Part shown: one piece after another, positions 1 through 8,207 of the stretch | Position numbering within the stretch: the stretch's first letter is position 1 | How the letters are laid out: each line of letters begins with the position of its first letter | Assembly (NCBI GenBank): GCA_946560065.1 | Contig: CAMNUE010000015.1 | Coordinates: forward strand, 1-53,398 | Source of the DNA: an uncultured bacterium | Lineage (GTDB): Bacteria > Bacillota_I > Bacilli_A > RF39 > UBA660 | Direction: 5' to 3' | Length of the DNA: 53,398 bases | Notes under the pieces: generated by a model | Told to the model about the DNA's origin: nothing | Database searches by the model: none | The model's input: only the letters and a program-made list of their open reading frames with translations | Translations under genes and position numbers: made by a program

Positions 1-542
1 ATCATTAAATAATTAAAAATATAGTTACGTTGATGAAGAGTGATAAGGTTATCTATTTCTAAAAATAAAGCTCCAATTTGCTGTTGTTCATTTCCTTTCG
101 GCATACTAAATTCGTAGGCATTTAACTCATCTCTATTAATTTTAGGCATACCAGATCTCATTGATACAGAAACAGAATATTTATAAAAATCAGTTGTTTG
201 TAATAAAGTATATAAGTATTTTTGATTTAGTCCATTCTTTGCATTCAGAACATATGAATCAGCACTTGAAAGTCCTTCAAATAAAGGAAAAACGTATTTC
301 CTCAATTGTGGATTTATTTTGCCATAAATTATGTCCTCAGGATAAAAATGAAACTTTCCACTTATTAAATTTTCTTCTCCAACCTTTTTAATATTGTCAT
401 AAAATTGACCTGTAAAAGATTCAATGTTTCCAGGTCCTATATGAGGAAGATTATCATATTTTCCACTTTTTGGATCAACCATTTCCGTTGATATATTTAC
501 CATATCTATCCACTTACGTTGTTCCCAAAAAAAAGTAGAATA
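1..542 (-). pseudogene. hsdS: Truncated type I restriction specificity subunit (HsdS), runs off the left edge
   Basis: Reading the minus strand from about 527 to 1 gives one open frame that starts WEQRKW, passes through LPHIGPGNIE and ends with EQQQIG...LDNLITLHQR-type sequence. These are the conserved start, the core and the exit helix of an HsdS target-recognition domain; HsdS directs type I restriction-modification enzymes to their DNA site. An in-frame TGA at 543-545 and no start codon with a ribosome binding site upstream show that the 5' half is missing. The C-terminal end lies outside the window. A headless hsdS is typical of a silent cassette in a shufflon-type phase-variable locus, but it could also be plain debris. 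The family call is firm; the silent-cassette idea is inference. Confidence 0.8.
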
Positions 543-550
543 TCATCTAC

Positions 551-973
551 CTATTTTAATAATTCATCTATTGAAATTTTATGTTTTTTACATATTGTGT
601 ATAGAACTAATGAAGTAACTAAATACTGTCCTGTTTCATAATTACTATATGTTGTTTGAGATATCATGCATTCATCAGCAATCTCCTGTTGAGTTAATCC
701 TAAATCATTTCTAATTTTTCTTAATTTACAACCTATTTTGTTTTTATCTAATTTATCAATTATTGAATAATCATTTTCTCTAGATAATCCTGTTACATAA
801 TCAAGTGAATAATGGTATAAATTAGAGAATTTTACTAATTTAGGGAGTGGCATAGTATCATGTGCATTTTCCCAACCAGAAACTGTTGATCCAGTAACTC
901 CGAATACAAGACCAAGTTCTGATTGTGTCATTTCTAGTTCTTCCCTGCAAAATTTTAAATTATTATCATTCAT
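551..973 (-). CDS. Transcriptional regulator with two XRE-type HTH domains
   Basis: 140 aa if started at the ATG at 973, preceded by GGTGAAAGAT; a longer in-frame extension upstream lacks a ribosome binding site and would cross the divergent promoter region. Two lambda-repressor-like HTH domains lie in tandem: residues about 5-60 (MTQSELGLVFGVTGSTVSGWE) and about 82-138 (LTQQEIADECMISQTTYSNYE). This double-HTH layout is common in mobile-element repressors. It is divergent from the gene at 1076, with about 100 bp between them holding the promoter, so it probably controls itself and its neighbour. The target is unknown. Confidence 0.8.
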   Translation of the reverse strand: MNDNNLKFCREELEMTQSELGLVFGVTGSTVSGWENAHDTMPLPKLVKFSNLYHYSLDYVTGLSRENDYSIIDKLDKNKIGCKLRKIRNDLGLTQQEIADECMISQTTYSNYETGQYLVTSLVLYTICKKHKISIDELLK

Positions 974-1045
974 ATCTTTCACCAGTATAATTTTCCCATT
1001 AAAACGAACAATATTAGCAAAACTATGGGTCATTTGGTAAAATTG

Positions 1046-1054
1046 TGCTATAAT
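1046..1054 (+). promoter_or_regulatory. Extended -10 promoter for the gene at 1076
   Basis: TGCTATAAT, an extended -10 element, sits 22 bp upstream of the start at 1076. No good -35 is visible, as is usual for extended -10 promoters. It lies between divergent genes and close to the HTH regulator that may bind here. Confidence 0.5.
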
Positions 1055-1075
1055 GATATTCGACAGGTGATTTAA

Positions 1076-1783
1076 ATGAAAAATAGAGCAAGGAAGGAAC
1101 AATTAAAGAAATTAGCGTTGAAAAAAACTGATAATGGTGGAAGAATCTATCAGTTAATTAATAAGAATATATTGGATAAAGCAATAGATCTAATTACAGA
1201 TGAAAAAACACCAACAATTGTAACTTCTTTAGTCAAAAAAGGTTATCTAACAGGAAATGAACAATTTATTGATATGCTAAATAACTTTATTTATTATTTT
1301 GATTCAAAATTTCCTACAATATGTCATAAAGATTTAATGTTAGAATTTATCCTTGAAAATCAAACCCCAGAATTTTTATTATGTAAAAAATATTGGGGGG
1401 ATAATGATAATATGCAATATTTTATTAATAGTATGGATAAGGCAATTGTAAATAATTTTTATGAAACAATTCTTTTTATAGATGATAAGGTTTTATTTAG
1501 ACCCTTTATAAAAAATTTGCAAAACTTAGATCTTGATAATAAGAATGACTTAGAATCTATAATGAAATTTTTAAAAAAACTTTTATGGACTAACATTAAT
1601 GATTTTTCTACTTTGTATTTATTTCAAAATTTTCATTTGAATCTTAAAAAATTTCAAAGAAAAAATAAAGATAAAAATCCTTTAGAAGTGTATTATCATA
1701 TAATAAATGAAATGAAAATACATTATGAAAGGTTAATAGATTCATATTATAAAAATAAAGGTATACTAAAATATGTAAAATGA
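1076..1783 (+). CDS. Hypothetical protein, 235 aa, element cargo
   Basis: Starts at ATG 1076 behind AGGTGA and ends in TGA. The N-terminus is very basic (KNRARKEQLKKLALKK); the rest is rich in Leu, Ile, Phe and Asn, apparently all-helical, with no signal peptide or membrane segment. I recognise no domain. It is paired divergently with a double-HTH repressor inside an integrated element, which fits a regulated accessory function such as phage defence or a toxin, but nothing in the sequence proves that. Confidence 0.6.
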   Translation: MKNRARKEQLKKLALKKTDNGGRIYQLINKNILDKAIDLITDEKTPTIVTSLVKKGYLTGNEQFIDMLNNFIYYFDSKFPTICHKDLMLEFILENQTPEFLLCKKYWGDNDNMQYFINSMDKAIVNNFYETILFIDDKVLFRPFIKNLQNLDLDNKNDLESIMKFLKKLLWTNINDFSTLYLFQNFHLNLKKFQRKNKDKNPLEVYYHIINEMKIHYERLIDSYYKNKGILKYVK

Positions 1784-1844
1784 TATACATAATTTTGAAA
1801 AAAGACTATAATATAATTATAAAGAAATAATTAGGTATTTAGGA

Positions 1845-1872
1845 TTGATTAAAATTGTTATTTTGTTATAAT
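1845..1872 (+). promoter_or_regulatory. Sigma-A promoter for the gene at 1902
   Basis: TTGATT at 1845-1850, a 16-bp spacer, and TATAAT at 1867-1872 preceded by TGT (extended -10). The downstream gene has the strong site GGGAGG. Confidence 0.6.
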
Positions 1873-1901
1873 ACTATTTACTTAATTAACGGGAGGGTCA
1901 A

Positions 1902-2216
1902 ATGAATATAGCAGAAGTTATCCAGGACTTACAAAAATATTGTATTAGTAACACTAAAGAAGATAAAACGATATATAAGACATCACAAAACACTTTTATG
2001 GAAGGTTTTGTTGGTGTAATGCTTAATGAGTGTACTGATTCAAATGATTATGAAGTTTATTTATATATAAAAGATAAAGATTTGATTGCAAGTCCATTAT
2101 TATTAGAAAAATATAAAAATGTTATAGATGCTACTAATTATTATGAAGAGTTAGTAGATTTTATTAAAAATAATACTCCTGAAAATATAGTAAATAGATG
2201 TAAAAGTACAATTTAA
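1902..2216 (+). CDS. Hypothetical protein, 104 aa
   Basis: Start at 1902 follows the strong site ACGGGAGGGTCAA. It is an acidic soluble protein with alternating beta and helix tendency (EVYLYIKDKDL in the middle, a C-terminal helical NYYEELVDFIKNN part). I recognise no family. It has its own promoter and is followed by C-rich repeats (CCCCCAAATTTACCCCC) and a long hairpin, so it is probably monocistronic. Confidence 0.55.
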   Translation: MNIAEVIQDLQKYCISNTKEDKTIYKTSQNTFMEGFVGVMLNECTDSNDYEVYLYIKDKDLIASPLLLEKYKNVIDATNYYEELVDFIKNNTPENIVNRCKSTI

Positions 2217-2283
2217 AAAAGTACCCCCAAATTTACCCCCAAAAATACCCTTGAATAATAAAGTTAAGATGATAAAATATAGT

Positions 2284-2328
2284 AAAATGAAACAATTAGC
2301 AAAAGAGATCTGCTGATTGTTTTATTTT
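2284..2328 (+). repeat. 18-bp near-perfect hairpin downstream of the 104-aa gene
   Basis: The arm at 2284-2301 (AAAATGAAACAATTAGCA) pairs with 2311-2328 (TGCTGATTGTTTTATTTT) with only two G-U wobbles and a 9-nt loop. It probably ends transcription of the 104-aa gene; the U-rich 3' arm could serve as the release tract. Just upstream, CCCCC occurs twice (2223-2245). Confidence 0.5.
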
Positions 2329-2341
2329 GCATTAAATGTTA

Positions 2342-2369
2342 TTGACTTTTTCCCAAAAAATTATATAAT
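2342..2369 (+). promoter_or_regulatory. Strong sigma-A promoter of a presumed small RNA
   Basis: TTGACT at 2342-2347, a 16-bp spacer and TATAAT at 2364-2369. No gene with a credible ribosome binding site starts in the next 190 bp, while a terminator-like hairpin closes the interval at 2506-2552. Confidence 0.65.
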
Positions 2370-2375
2370 AAATAA

Positions 2376-2552
2376 CAATTTAATGGTTTTGTTTAGAGGT
2401 TTGGGGATGATTCTTATGGTGCAAATTGTTTGCAATAAACATATCATTATGTTTTCAGAAAAATATGTTCATAAGGATAAAGCACCCCTAAATCTAAATA
2501 ACTATAAGAAGAGAAGTAATTGCAGTAAATAGCTTTTATTCTCTTCTTTTTT
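2376..2552 (+). ncRNA. Candidate structured small RNA, about 175 nt
   Basis: The interval lies between a clean promoter and an intrinsic terminator (arms AAGAAGAGAA 2506-2515 and TTCTCTTCTT 2539-2548, then a T run). Inside, nested pairing can be drawn by eye: TTTAGAGGTTTGGGG (2392-2406) with CCCCTAAATCTAAA (2485-2498); ATTCTTATG (2410-2418) with CATAAGGAT (2470-2478); AACATAT with ATATGTT; and a small TGCAAA/TTTGCA hairpin. The result is a long interrupted rod. A 71-aa open frame across it has no ribosome binding site. I do not recognise an Rfam family; 6S-like, an element-borne antisense RNA, or a leader of the ArpU-like gene are options. Confidence 0.45.
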
Positions 2553-2568
2553 GATTATGGAGGTCATT

Positions 2569-3009
2569 ATGAAATTATTGAGCAATGAAGTAATTAAAAA
2601 ATATGATTATCAAAAAACAAGATCGAAGGTAAATGAATTTATGGAAGTATTTGAAGAAAATTATTTCAGATACATTAGTGTACTTCCACCTAGTATTACA
2701 TCTCATCTTAGTGAGATTAAAGTACAGTCATCTGGATTTACCTCTTCACCAGTAGAAAGATATGTTTTAAAGAAGATAGAAAAAGAAGAAGACTTTCTAG
2801 AATATTTAAATATAATATTAAGTGTTCTGGATAATCTAACTATGGAAGAACAACACTTTTTTAAAGGAATCTTCTTTATGGGAAATACAGAACTTGTAAT
2901 GGAAGAGCAACTTCAATGTGCAGATAAGACTTTAAAGCATATTAAGAAAAGTTGTATTATTAAATTTGCTTTGGCTCTGAATATGGCAATCCTTAAAGAA
3001 GATATATAA
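2569..3009 (+). CDS. ArpU/RinA-like phage-type transcriptional regulator
   Basis: The start at ATG 2569 is fixed by GGAGG five bases upstream. It is 146 aa, soluble and helical. The C-terminal part (YLNIILSVLDNLTMEEQHFFKGIFF...LKHIKKSCIIKFALAL) has the length and sigma-region-4-like pattern of ArpU/RinA late-gene activators of phages and integrative elements. The match is by pattern only, so the family is tentative. It sits between a candidate small RNA and a terminator at 3052-3077. Confidence 0.45.
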   Translation: MKLLSNEVIKKYDYQKTRSKVNEFMEVFEENYFRYISVLPPSITSHLSEIKVQSSGFTSSPVERYVLKKIEKEEDFLEYLNIILSVLDNLTMEEQHFFKGIFFMGNTELVMEEQLQCADKTLKHIKKSCIIKFALALNMAILKEDI

Positions 3010-3051
3010 TCAAATCGGAAAAAGTCAAATTTATATTATGAAAGGAAATTA

Positions 3052-3077
3052 AACACATAGGACACATGTGTTTTTTT
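3052..3077 (+). terminator. Intrinsic terminator
   Basis: AACACAT (3052-3058) pairs with ATGTGTT (3066-3072) over a 7-nt loop, followed by a run of T. It ends the ArpU-like transcript. Confidence 0.7.
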
Positions 3078-3088
3078 GTGGTTAAATT

Positions 3089-3316
3089 ATGAGAGAATAT
3101 AAAATAAAATATAAATTAATATTAGAAGGAACAGGTTTACAATCTGGAAGTAATAAATTTGATGTAGATAAAAGGGTTAGAACTATTATTAAAGATGCAT
3201 TAATGATTGAATTGGAGAAACATACTGCTTTCTCATCCTTATTTAAAGATGGAGATTTTGATATTAAATTAGAAATAATGGATTACGAGCCTAAGAAAGA
3301 AGAGAAGATGGACTAA
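3089..3316 (+). CDS. Hypothetical small protein, 75 aa
   Basis: A short acidic protein with beta-rich ends (YKIKYKLILEGTGL and FDIKLEIMDYEP). No membrane segment and no recognised family. Its TAA overlaps the ATG of the next small membrane gene (TAATG), so the two are translationally coupled. The start is weakly supported because no good ribosome binding site is visible in the short gap after the terminator. Confidence 0.5.
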   Translation: MREYKIKYKLILEGTGLQSGSNKFDVDKRVRTIIKDALMIELEKHTAFSSLFKDGDFDIKLEIMDYEPKKEEKMD

Positions 3317-3429
3317 TGTTATCTTTATTAATAATTTTAGGAATAGCATTTATAATGTTATTTCTTTTTTGTTGTTGCAAAGTTGCATCGTGGTCTGATG
3401 AAATGAATGATCAAACTTTAGAAAAATAA
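3316..3429 (+). CDS. Small single-pass membrane protein, 37 aa
   Basis: The ATG at 3316 overlaps the stop of the preceding gene. The translation MLSLLIILGIAFIMLFLFCC starts a hydrophobic helix of about 20 residues with three consecutive Cys, followed by a short polar tail (SDEMNDQTLEK). Tiny membrane proteins of this kind are common next to recombinases in integrative elements. Function unknown. Confidence 0.5.
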   Translation: MLSLLIILGIAFIMLFLFCCCKVASWSDEMNDQTLEK

Positions 3430-3513
3430 AAATGATTAGAAACACTTAATGAAAGGATAGATATTCTATAAATAATATTGTATTTGTAGCATAATCTTAT
3501 AATGGTGAAAGAT

Positions 3514-3600
3514 ATGAATGATGATAAAAAAATATCTTTTGAAGATTTAATTTTGAGATATCTTATAGAAAAAATATTAGAAAGAAAAAACACAAGTTAA
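3514..3600 (+). CDS. Very small protein upstream of the recombinase, 28 aa
   Basis: ATG 3514 follows GGTGAAAG; an upstream in-frame ATG at 3502 would give 32 aa. The translation begins MNDDKKISFEDLILRYLIEK and ends RKNTS, an amphipathic helix. It lies immediately upstream of the serine recombinase gene. Function unknown, and the call is based only on start context and position. Confidence 0.35.
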   Translation: MNDDKKISFEDLILRYLIEKILERKNTS

Positions 3601-3690
3601 TTATATGTCGCAGTTTTGTATAAATCCTAATATAGTGTTATTATTCACTTGTCTTAATTATTGGTCAAGTAATTAGGAATGGAGGCAATG

Positions 3691-5382
3691 ATGAATAATA
3701 ATTACTTAACTGATGTTGAATTTAATGTAGGGATATATATAAGATTATCTCAAGAAGATAGAGACAAAGACAAAAAATACGAATCTGATAGTGAAAGTGT
3801 CACTAATCAAAAAGAATTATTAAGAGATTATGTAAAAAATCATAATTTCAATTTAGTAAATGAATATGTAGATGATGGATTTTCTGGAACTGATTTTGAC
3901 AGACCTGGTTTTCAAAAAATGATGGAAGATATAAAAAACAAGAAAATAAATTGTGTTGTCGTAAAAGATTTATCTAGATTAGGTAGAGATCATGTTATGA
4001 CAGGATATTATATTGAAACTTTTTTCCCTGAAAATCAAATTAGATTTATTTCAATATTAGAGTCTTATGACAGTTTTAAAAATCAAGCAAGTAATGATTC
4101 ATCAACTTTCATAATTGCATGTAATGATTACTATAGTAAGCAGAACTCAATTAAAATAAGAAATGTTTTAAATGAAAAAAGGCAAAAAGGAAAGTTTGTT
4201 GGAAGTTTACCAAGTTATGGATATATGAGAGATCCTGAAGATAAAGGACATCTTATCCCTAATCCTGAGATTGCTCCCATAGTAAAGAAGATATTTAAAT
4301 GGAGAGTTGAAGGAATTGGTCCTTCTGAAATAGCAACTAGGCTAAATAATGAAGGAGTTCCAACACCAAGTGCTTATAAAGGAACAGCCTATTCAACAAG
4401 ATTATTAGATAGTAATCAGTGGAATATTTCTACTGTAAAAAAAATTTTAGCAAATAGAATTTATACAGGTGATATGGTTCAGCATACTCAAGCAAAAGTT
4501 AATTATAAATCTAAAAAGAAAATAAATTTAGATGAAAAATTGTGGTTTATTGTAGAAAATACCCATGAAGCTTTAGTAGATAAAGAAACATTTGAATATT
4601 GCCAAGCTATAAGAAAAGGTTTTAATAGACAATATAAAGTAAAAATAGAAAGAGAAATAAGATTGTTTGAAGGAAAACTGTTCTGTAAGGAATGTGGAAA
4701 TAAATTAACCGTTTCATATAGAAGAAATCATGATTATTGGACAGTTAATTGCAACAAATATTCTAGAGATCCATTAAGAGTAAGATGTACATCTCATTTC
4801 TTCCCATATAACTATTTAGAAGAACAGTTAATTGAAAAAATTGATGAAGATGTGAATACTTATATAAAGAAATTAGATGTAAAAAAATTAAATTCAGAGA
4901 TTGCCAAAAATGTAAAAGAGAGCACAAATAAAATTGATAATATTATAAATCAGCTGGAAGTAGACAAAAAGAAATTAACAAAAAGATTAACTATTTTATA
5001 TGAAGATAGATGTAATGAAGTTATTTCAGCTGATATGTATAAGGAATTATCACAAGAATATGATGAAAAACTATCAGAAATTAATAGGAAAGTTGAATTG
5101 CAAAAGATGGAAAGGTATAGAGTAAAAAACACAAAGGATATCACACCAGATTATACCAAGCAAATAAAAGAACTATTAAATCTAAAAAAATCAAAAAAGG
5201 ATTTATATGATTTATTAATTGATCGAATAGTAATTGATCAAGAAAGAAATATAACAATAAAATATAAATTCAATGTTATACCAGATAAAGAATTTAAATA
5301 TGAGAATAGGAATTTAGCAAGAAATCCCTATGGAAGATCTGGTAAGAACGGTAAGAAATCTAAAGAAAATAAAAATAATTAG
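3691..5382 (+). CDS. Large serine recombinase (element integrase)
   Basis: The start at ATG 3691 is five bases after GGAGG; two upstream in-frame ATGs (3679, 3688) lie on or too near this site. 563 aa. The N-terminal resolvase domain (about 1-150) shows the catalytic-serine motif YIRLSQED, VDDGFSGTDFDRPGF and KDLSRLGRD. A Recombinase domain follows (about 170-290: GYMRDPEDKG, WRVEGIGPSEIATRLNNEG). A zinc ribbon (CKECGNKL...C, about 325-360) and a long coiled coil (about 385-480) complete the TndX/Tn4451-type layout. Such enzymes insert and excise elements at short core sites. The gene ends about 15 bp before a truncated amidase gene, which marks the likely element boundary. Confidence 0.93.
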   Translation: MNNNYLTDVEFNVGIYIRLSQEDRDKDKKYESDSESVTNQKELLRDYVKNHNFNLVNEYVDDGFSGTDFDRPGFQKMMEDIKNKKINCVVVKDLSRLGRDHVMTGYYIETFFPENQIRFISILESYDSFKNQASNDSSTFIIACNDYYSKQNSIKIRNVLNEKRQKGKFVGSLPSYGYMRDPEDKGHLIPNPEIAPIVKKIFKWRVEGIGPSEIATRLNNEGVPTPSAYKGTAYSTRLLDSNQWNISTVKKILANRIYTGDMVQHTQAKVNYKSKKKINLDEKLWFIVENTHEALVDKETFEYCQAIRKGFNRQYKVKIEREIRLFEGKLFCKECGNKLTVSYRRNHDYWTVNCNKYSRDPLRVRCTSHFFPYNYLEEQLIEKIDEDVNTYIKKLDVKKLNSEIAKNVKESTNKIDNIINQLEVDKKKLTKRLTILYEDRCNEVISADMYKELSQEYDEKLSEINRKVELQKMERYRVKNTKDITPDYTKQIKELLNLKKSKKDLYDLLIDRIVIDQERNITIKYKFNVIPDKEFKYENRNLARNPYGRSGKNGKKSKENKNN

Positions 5383-5388
5383 TAACAT

Positions 5389-6405
5389 ATGCAAGGGCAC
5401 TCAGGAGGTGGCGAAGGTGCGGAAATAGTCTATTCGCTAAAGAATGACTCAACCCTTGCTGACATGGCACTTAATAATATTGGAGAGGCTGGACAAATAA
5501 AAAGAAAAGTCTATCAAAGAAGACTTCCTGAAAACCCTAATCAAGATTACTACTATATATTAAGAGAGACCGGTAATACTGAACCAATTTTAGTCGAATA
5601 TGGTTTTATTGATTCACCACGAGACGCTCAAAAACTAAGAACAAATCTAAACAATTACGTCGAAGGTGTTGTCAAAGCCATCGCAGAATACACAGGCTAC
5701 ACTTACTATCCACCAGGAACATCCACTACACCTGGAGGAGTAAATACTTATACCGTTCAAAAAGGAGATACACTATACAAAATTGCTAACAGATATGGGA
5801 TATCTGTATCTGAAATCAAAAGATTAAACAACCTAACAAGTGACACTTTACAAATAGGTCAAGTACTCAAATTGTCAGAATCTTCAAGCGATGATTCAAA
5901 CATAGGAGACACTACAACCTATATAGTTAAAAAGAATGACACACTATATGGAATTGCATCTAAGTACAATACAACTGTTGACATACTAAAAAGACTAAAC
6001 AATCTTACTACTAACACATTATATATTGGACAAGAAATAATAGTTCCTAATAATAATGGAACTCCAGATGATGACATTACTCAACCATCTGAATATGACA
6101 TCTACATCGTCAAAAAAGGAGATAGCCTTTGGCTTATCGCAAATAACTATGGAATCACTGTTGATGAACTAGTTTCGATGAATAATCTAAAAAACTTAAC
6201 ACTACAAATAGGTCAAGAATTAAAAGTTCCTGCAACAGAATCATCTGATGACACTGATAATGATAAAATTTATATTGTTCAAAGAGGCGATACCCTATGG
6301 TCAATTGCTAGAGAAAATAACTTATCAGTAGACGAATTAAAACAACTAAACAATCTAACTAGTAATCTACTATCTGTTGGACAAGAACTTATTATCAAAA
6401 GATAA
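5389..6405 (+). pseudogene. 3' remnant of an N-acetylmuramoyl-L-alanine amidase with four LysM domains
   Basis: The frame begins inside an Amidase_3 domain ([15 protein letters not shown]...[11 protein letters not shown]...ILVEYGFID) and continues into four LysM repeats (about residues 121-163, 179-221, 234-276, 290-332 of the fragment), which bind peptidoglycan. The catalytic Glu region (VEYGF) remains, but the N-terminal half with the zinc-binding His/Glu residues and the signal peptide is gone. The ATG at 5389 has no ribosome binding site. The break lies about 15 bp after the recombinase stop, so I infer that the serine-recombinase element is integrated in this gene. Base composition (more ACA and ATC codons) matches the chromosome to the right rather than the element. 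Confidence 0.85.
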
Positions 6406-6427
6406 GACTCACACTAGAGTCTTTTTA
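6403..6427 (+). terminator. Intrinsic terminator of the LysM amidase gene
   Basis: AAGACTC and GAGTCTT pair over a short loop, followed by T's. It overlaps the stop codon. Confidence 0.7.
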
Positions 6428-6591
6428 ATTTATCTAAATCCCCAGACAAATTTACACTTCATTTATGTACTTAACAACATTTTACTTAAATAATTAAAAC
6501 GACTTTACATATTACAACAATTATCGAACTAATTTCTGTCTATTCATTTATATGCTTTTATGGTATAATTTTATATAATAGGAGTGGGAAT

Positions 6592-8145
6592 ATGAAAAGA
6601 AACATAAAGTATTTCGCTATTTCATTTGGAATTATTTGTACTTTCGCTTTTTTATTTTCAATGATAAGCCGATTTGGTACAAGTTATGCAATAGATACTG
6701 GTATCGATAAATCAGGAATACCTAAAAATACTTTCACAACTAACGTAACTAATGACACAACTGTTAATTATGTTAAAGATGCTTATACAGCAGCGAGTCA
6801 AACAAATAGTTACACATCATTATTTGCAGTAAAACTAATGAAAACAAATGACAATACAACTCCATTATATTCTCTAATGAAAAATCTTGAAATTCCAAAA
6901 ACAACAGAGCAATTCGAAATACTAGAAAATAATCCGAATAGTATTGCTAATAAAGGAATCCTTTACATATTAGCTCATGGCTATAACACAACAAATACTA
7001 CTAATAATGTTTTTTCAACAGGAACTTATGGAACAGTTTCAAGTAATGATGTAAAACAATATATTACTCAACTAGCTCTATGGTTATACATATACGAAAA
7101 TAGTTCAAGCTTTAGTACTACATATTGTGCAAATGAAGGATGTCAATTTCAAGACCCAACAACAAAAACAACTATTACACCCGCAGATGTACGAAACATC
7201 ATTATCGCAGGCGGAACAGTTAACAACTACACTTACTTAAATTATATTACTTTACTTGTTGATAGTGCAAAAGCCTACACAGGAAGTGCAACTTCAAGTA
7301 TATCAGCTTTAAAGTCAGGTGAACTTAGTTATCAAATTAACAATAACTTTACTTTACTAACAACAGATGCAATTTCAGTAGAGATTGAATCAAATAGACC
7401 TAATTACATGTACTATTCAGTAGAAATAAAAGATCCAAATGGATATGGTGCATACATAACTGACTCAGCAGGAAATAAACAAACAAACACAAACATCATG
7501 AATGGTTCTTTTAGAGTAGCAGTTCCATTAAAAGAAGATTTAACAGAAATGGACCTAAGTAGTATTGAAGTACAAGTATATGGACATTTTGTCAGAGATG
7601 ATGGTTATGACTACCGCGTTACAAATACAAGTTCTAGTAACACACTACTTAATAAAAATAAAACTCAAAGATACACAAATGTATTACTAGGATATACACC
7701 AAATGAAGTAGTTGCAACTAGTTTTGAATTATATAACTTTGTTAAAATAAGCAAAATTGATGCTACAAACTCAAAAGAGTTACCAGGAGCAACATTAGAA
7801 CTTACTAAAAAAGATGATGAATCTAAAAAAGAGACGTGGGTATCAACAGAAGAACCACATTACACATACTTAGAAGATGGAGACTATAGGCTCTGTGAGA
7901 CAATTGCTCCAGAAGGGTATTCTTTGAATACAGAATGTGTTGAATTTACAGTTGACGGAAAAAGTATCAAAGCAGTTGAATTAAAGAATGAACCAACAGT
8001 TCCAGTAGAAAATACAGGAAAATTTAGTTCAAAAATTTTATATCTAATTGGTACACTACTAATCATTGCAGGAATAGCAGGATTTGTAATTATAAATAAA
8101 CGAAAGAATACAAAACAAACTCTTTCGCAAAATATTAATAATTAA
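6592..8145 (+). CDS. Surface protein: thioester-like domain, Cna_B domain and C-terminal anchor
   Basis: 517 aa, start after AGGAG. Signal peptide at residues about 5-33 (ending TSYA). Residues about 60-230 resemble a thioester domain, including TQLALWLY, which matches the TQxxxW motif that carries the bond's Gln. No Cys occurs where the partner Cys is expected (SLFAVKL), so the thioester may not form. A beta-rich middle follows, then a Cna_B/SpaA domain at about 385-465 (FVKISKIDATNSKELPGATL...EEPHYTYLEDGDYRL...ETIAPEGY). The C-terminus has VENTG, a membrane helix and KRKN, a sortase-like anchor with a degenerate LPXTG. I infer an adhesin or pilus-type protein. Confidence 0.8.
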   Translation: MKRNIKYFAISFGIICTFAFLFSMISRFGTSYAIDTGIDKSGIPKNTFTTNVTNDTTVNYVKDAYTAASQTNSYTSLFAVKLMKTNDNTTPLYSLMKNLEIPKTTEQFEILENNPNSIANKGILYILAHGYNTTNTTNNVFSTGTYGTVSSNDVKQYITQLALWLYIYENSSSFSTTYCANEGCQFQDPTTKTTITPADVRNIIIAGGTVNNYTYLNYITLLVDSAKAYTGSATSSISALKSGELSYQINNNFTLLTTDAISVEIESNRPNYMYYSVEIKDPNGYGAYITDSAGNKQTNTNIMNGSFRVAVPLKEDLTEMDLSSIEVQVYGHFVRDDGYDYRVTNTSSSNTLLNKNKTQRYTNVLLGYTPNEVVATSFELYNFVKISKIDATNSKELPGATLELTKKDDESKKETWVSTEEPHYTYLEDGDYRLCETIAPEGYSLNTECVEFTVDGKSIKAVELKNEPTVPVENTGKFSSKILYLIGTLLIIAGIAGFVIINKRKNTKQTLSQNINN

Positions 8146-8151
8146 AACTAC

Positions 8152-8183
8152 AAAAAAGCAGAGTAACTAAACTCTGTTTTTTC
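8152..8183. terminator. Bidirectional terminator between convergent genes
   Basis: GCAGAGT and ACTCTG pair over a short loop, with A's on one side and T's on the other. It serves the surface-protein gene and corA. Confidence 0.65.
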
Positions 8184-8207
8184 TATTAATCTAAAATCCA
8201 CATAAAT

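Noticed and set aside
161..391. 76-aa plus-strand open frame
   Set aside because: Lies antisense to a clear HsdS reading frame and lacks a ribosome binding site.
2317..2532. 71-aa plus-strand open frame
   Set aside because: No ribosome binding site, starts in the tail of a hairpin, and covers complementary segments between a promoter and terminator; better explained as structured RNA.
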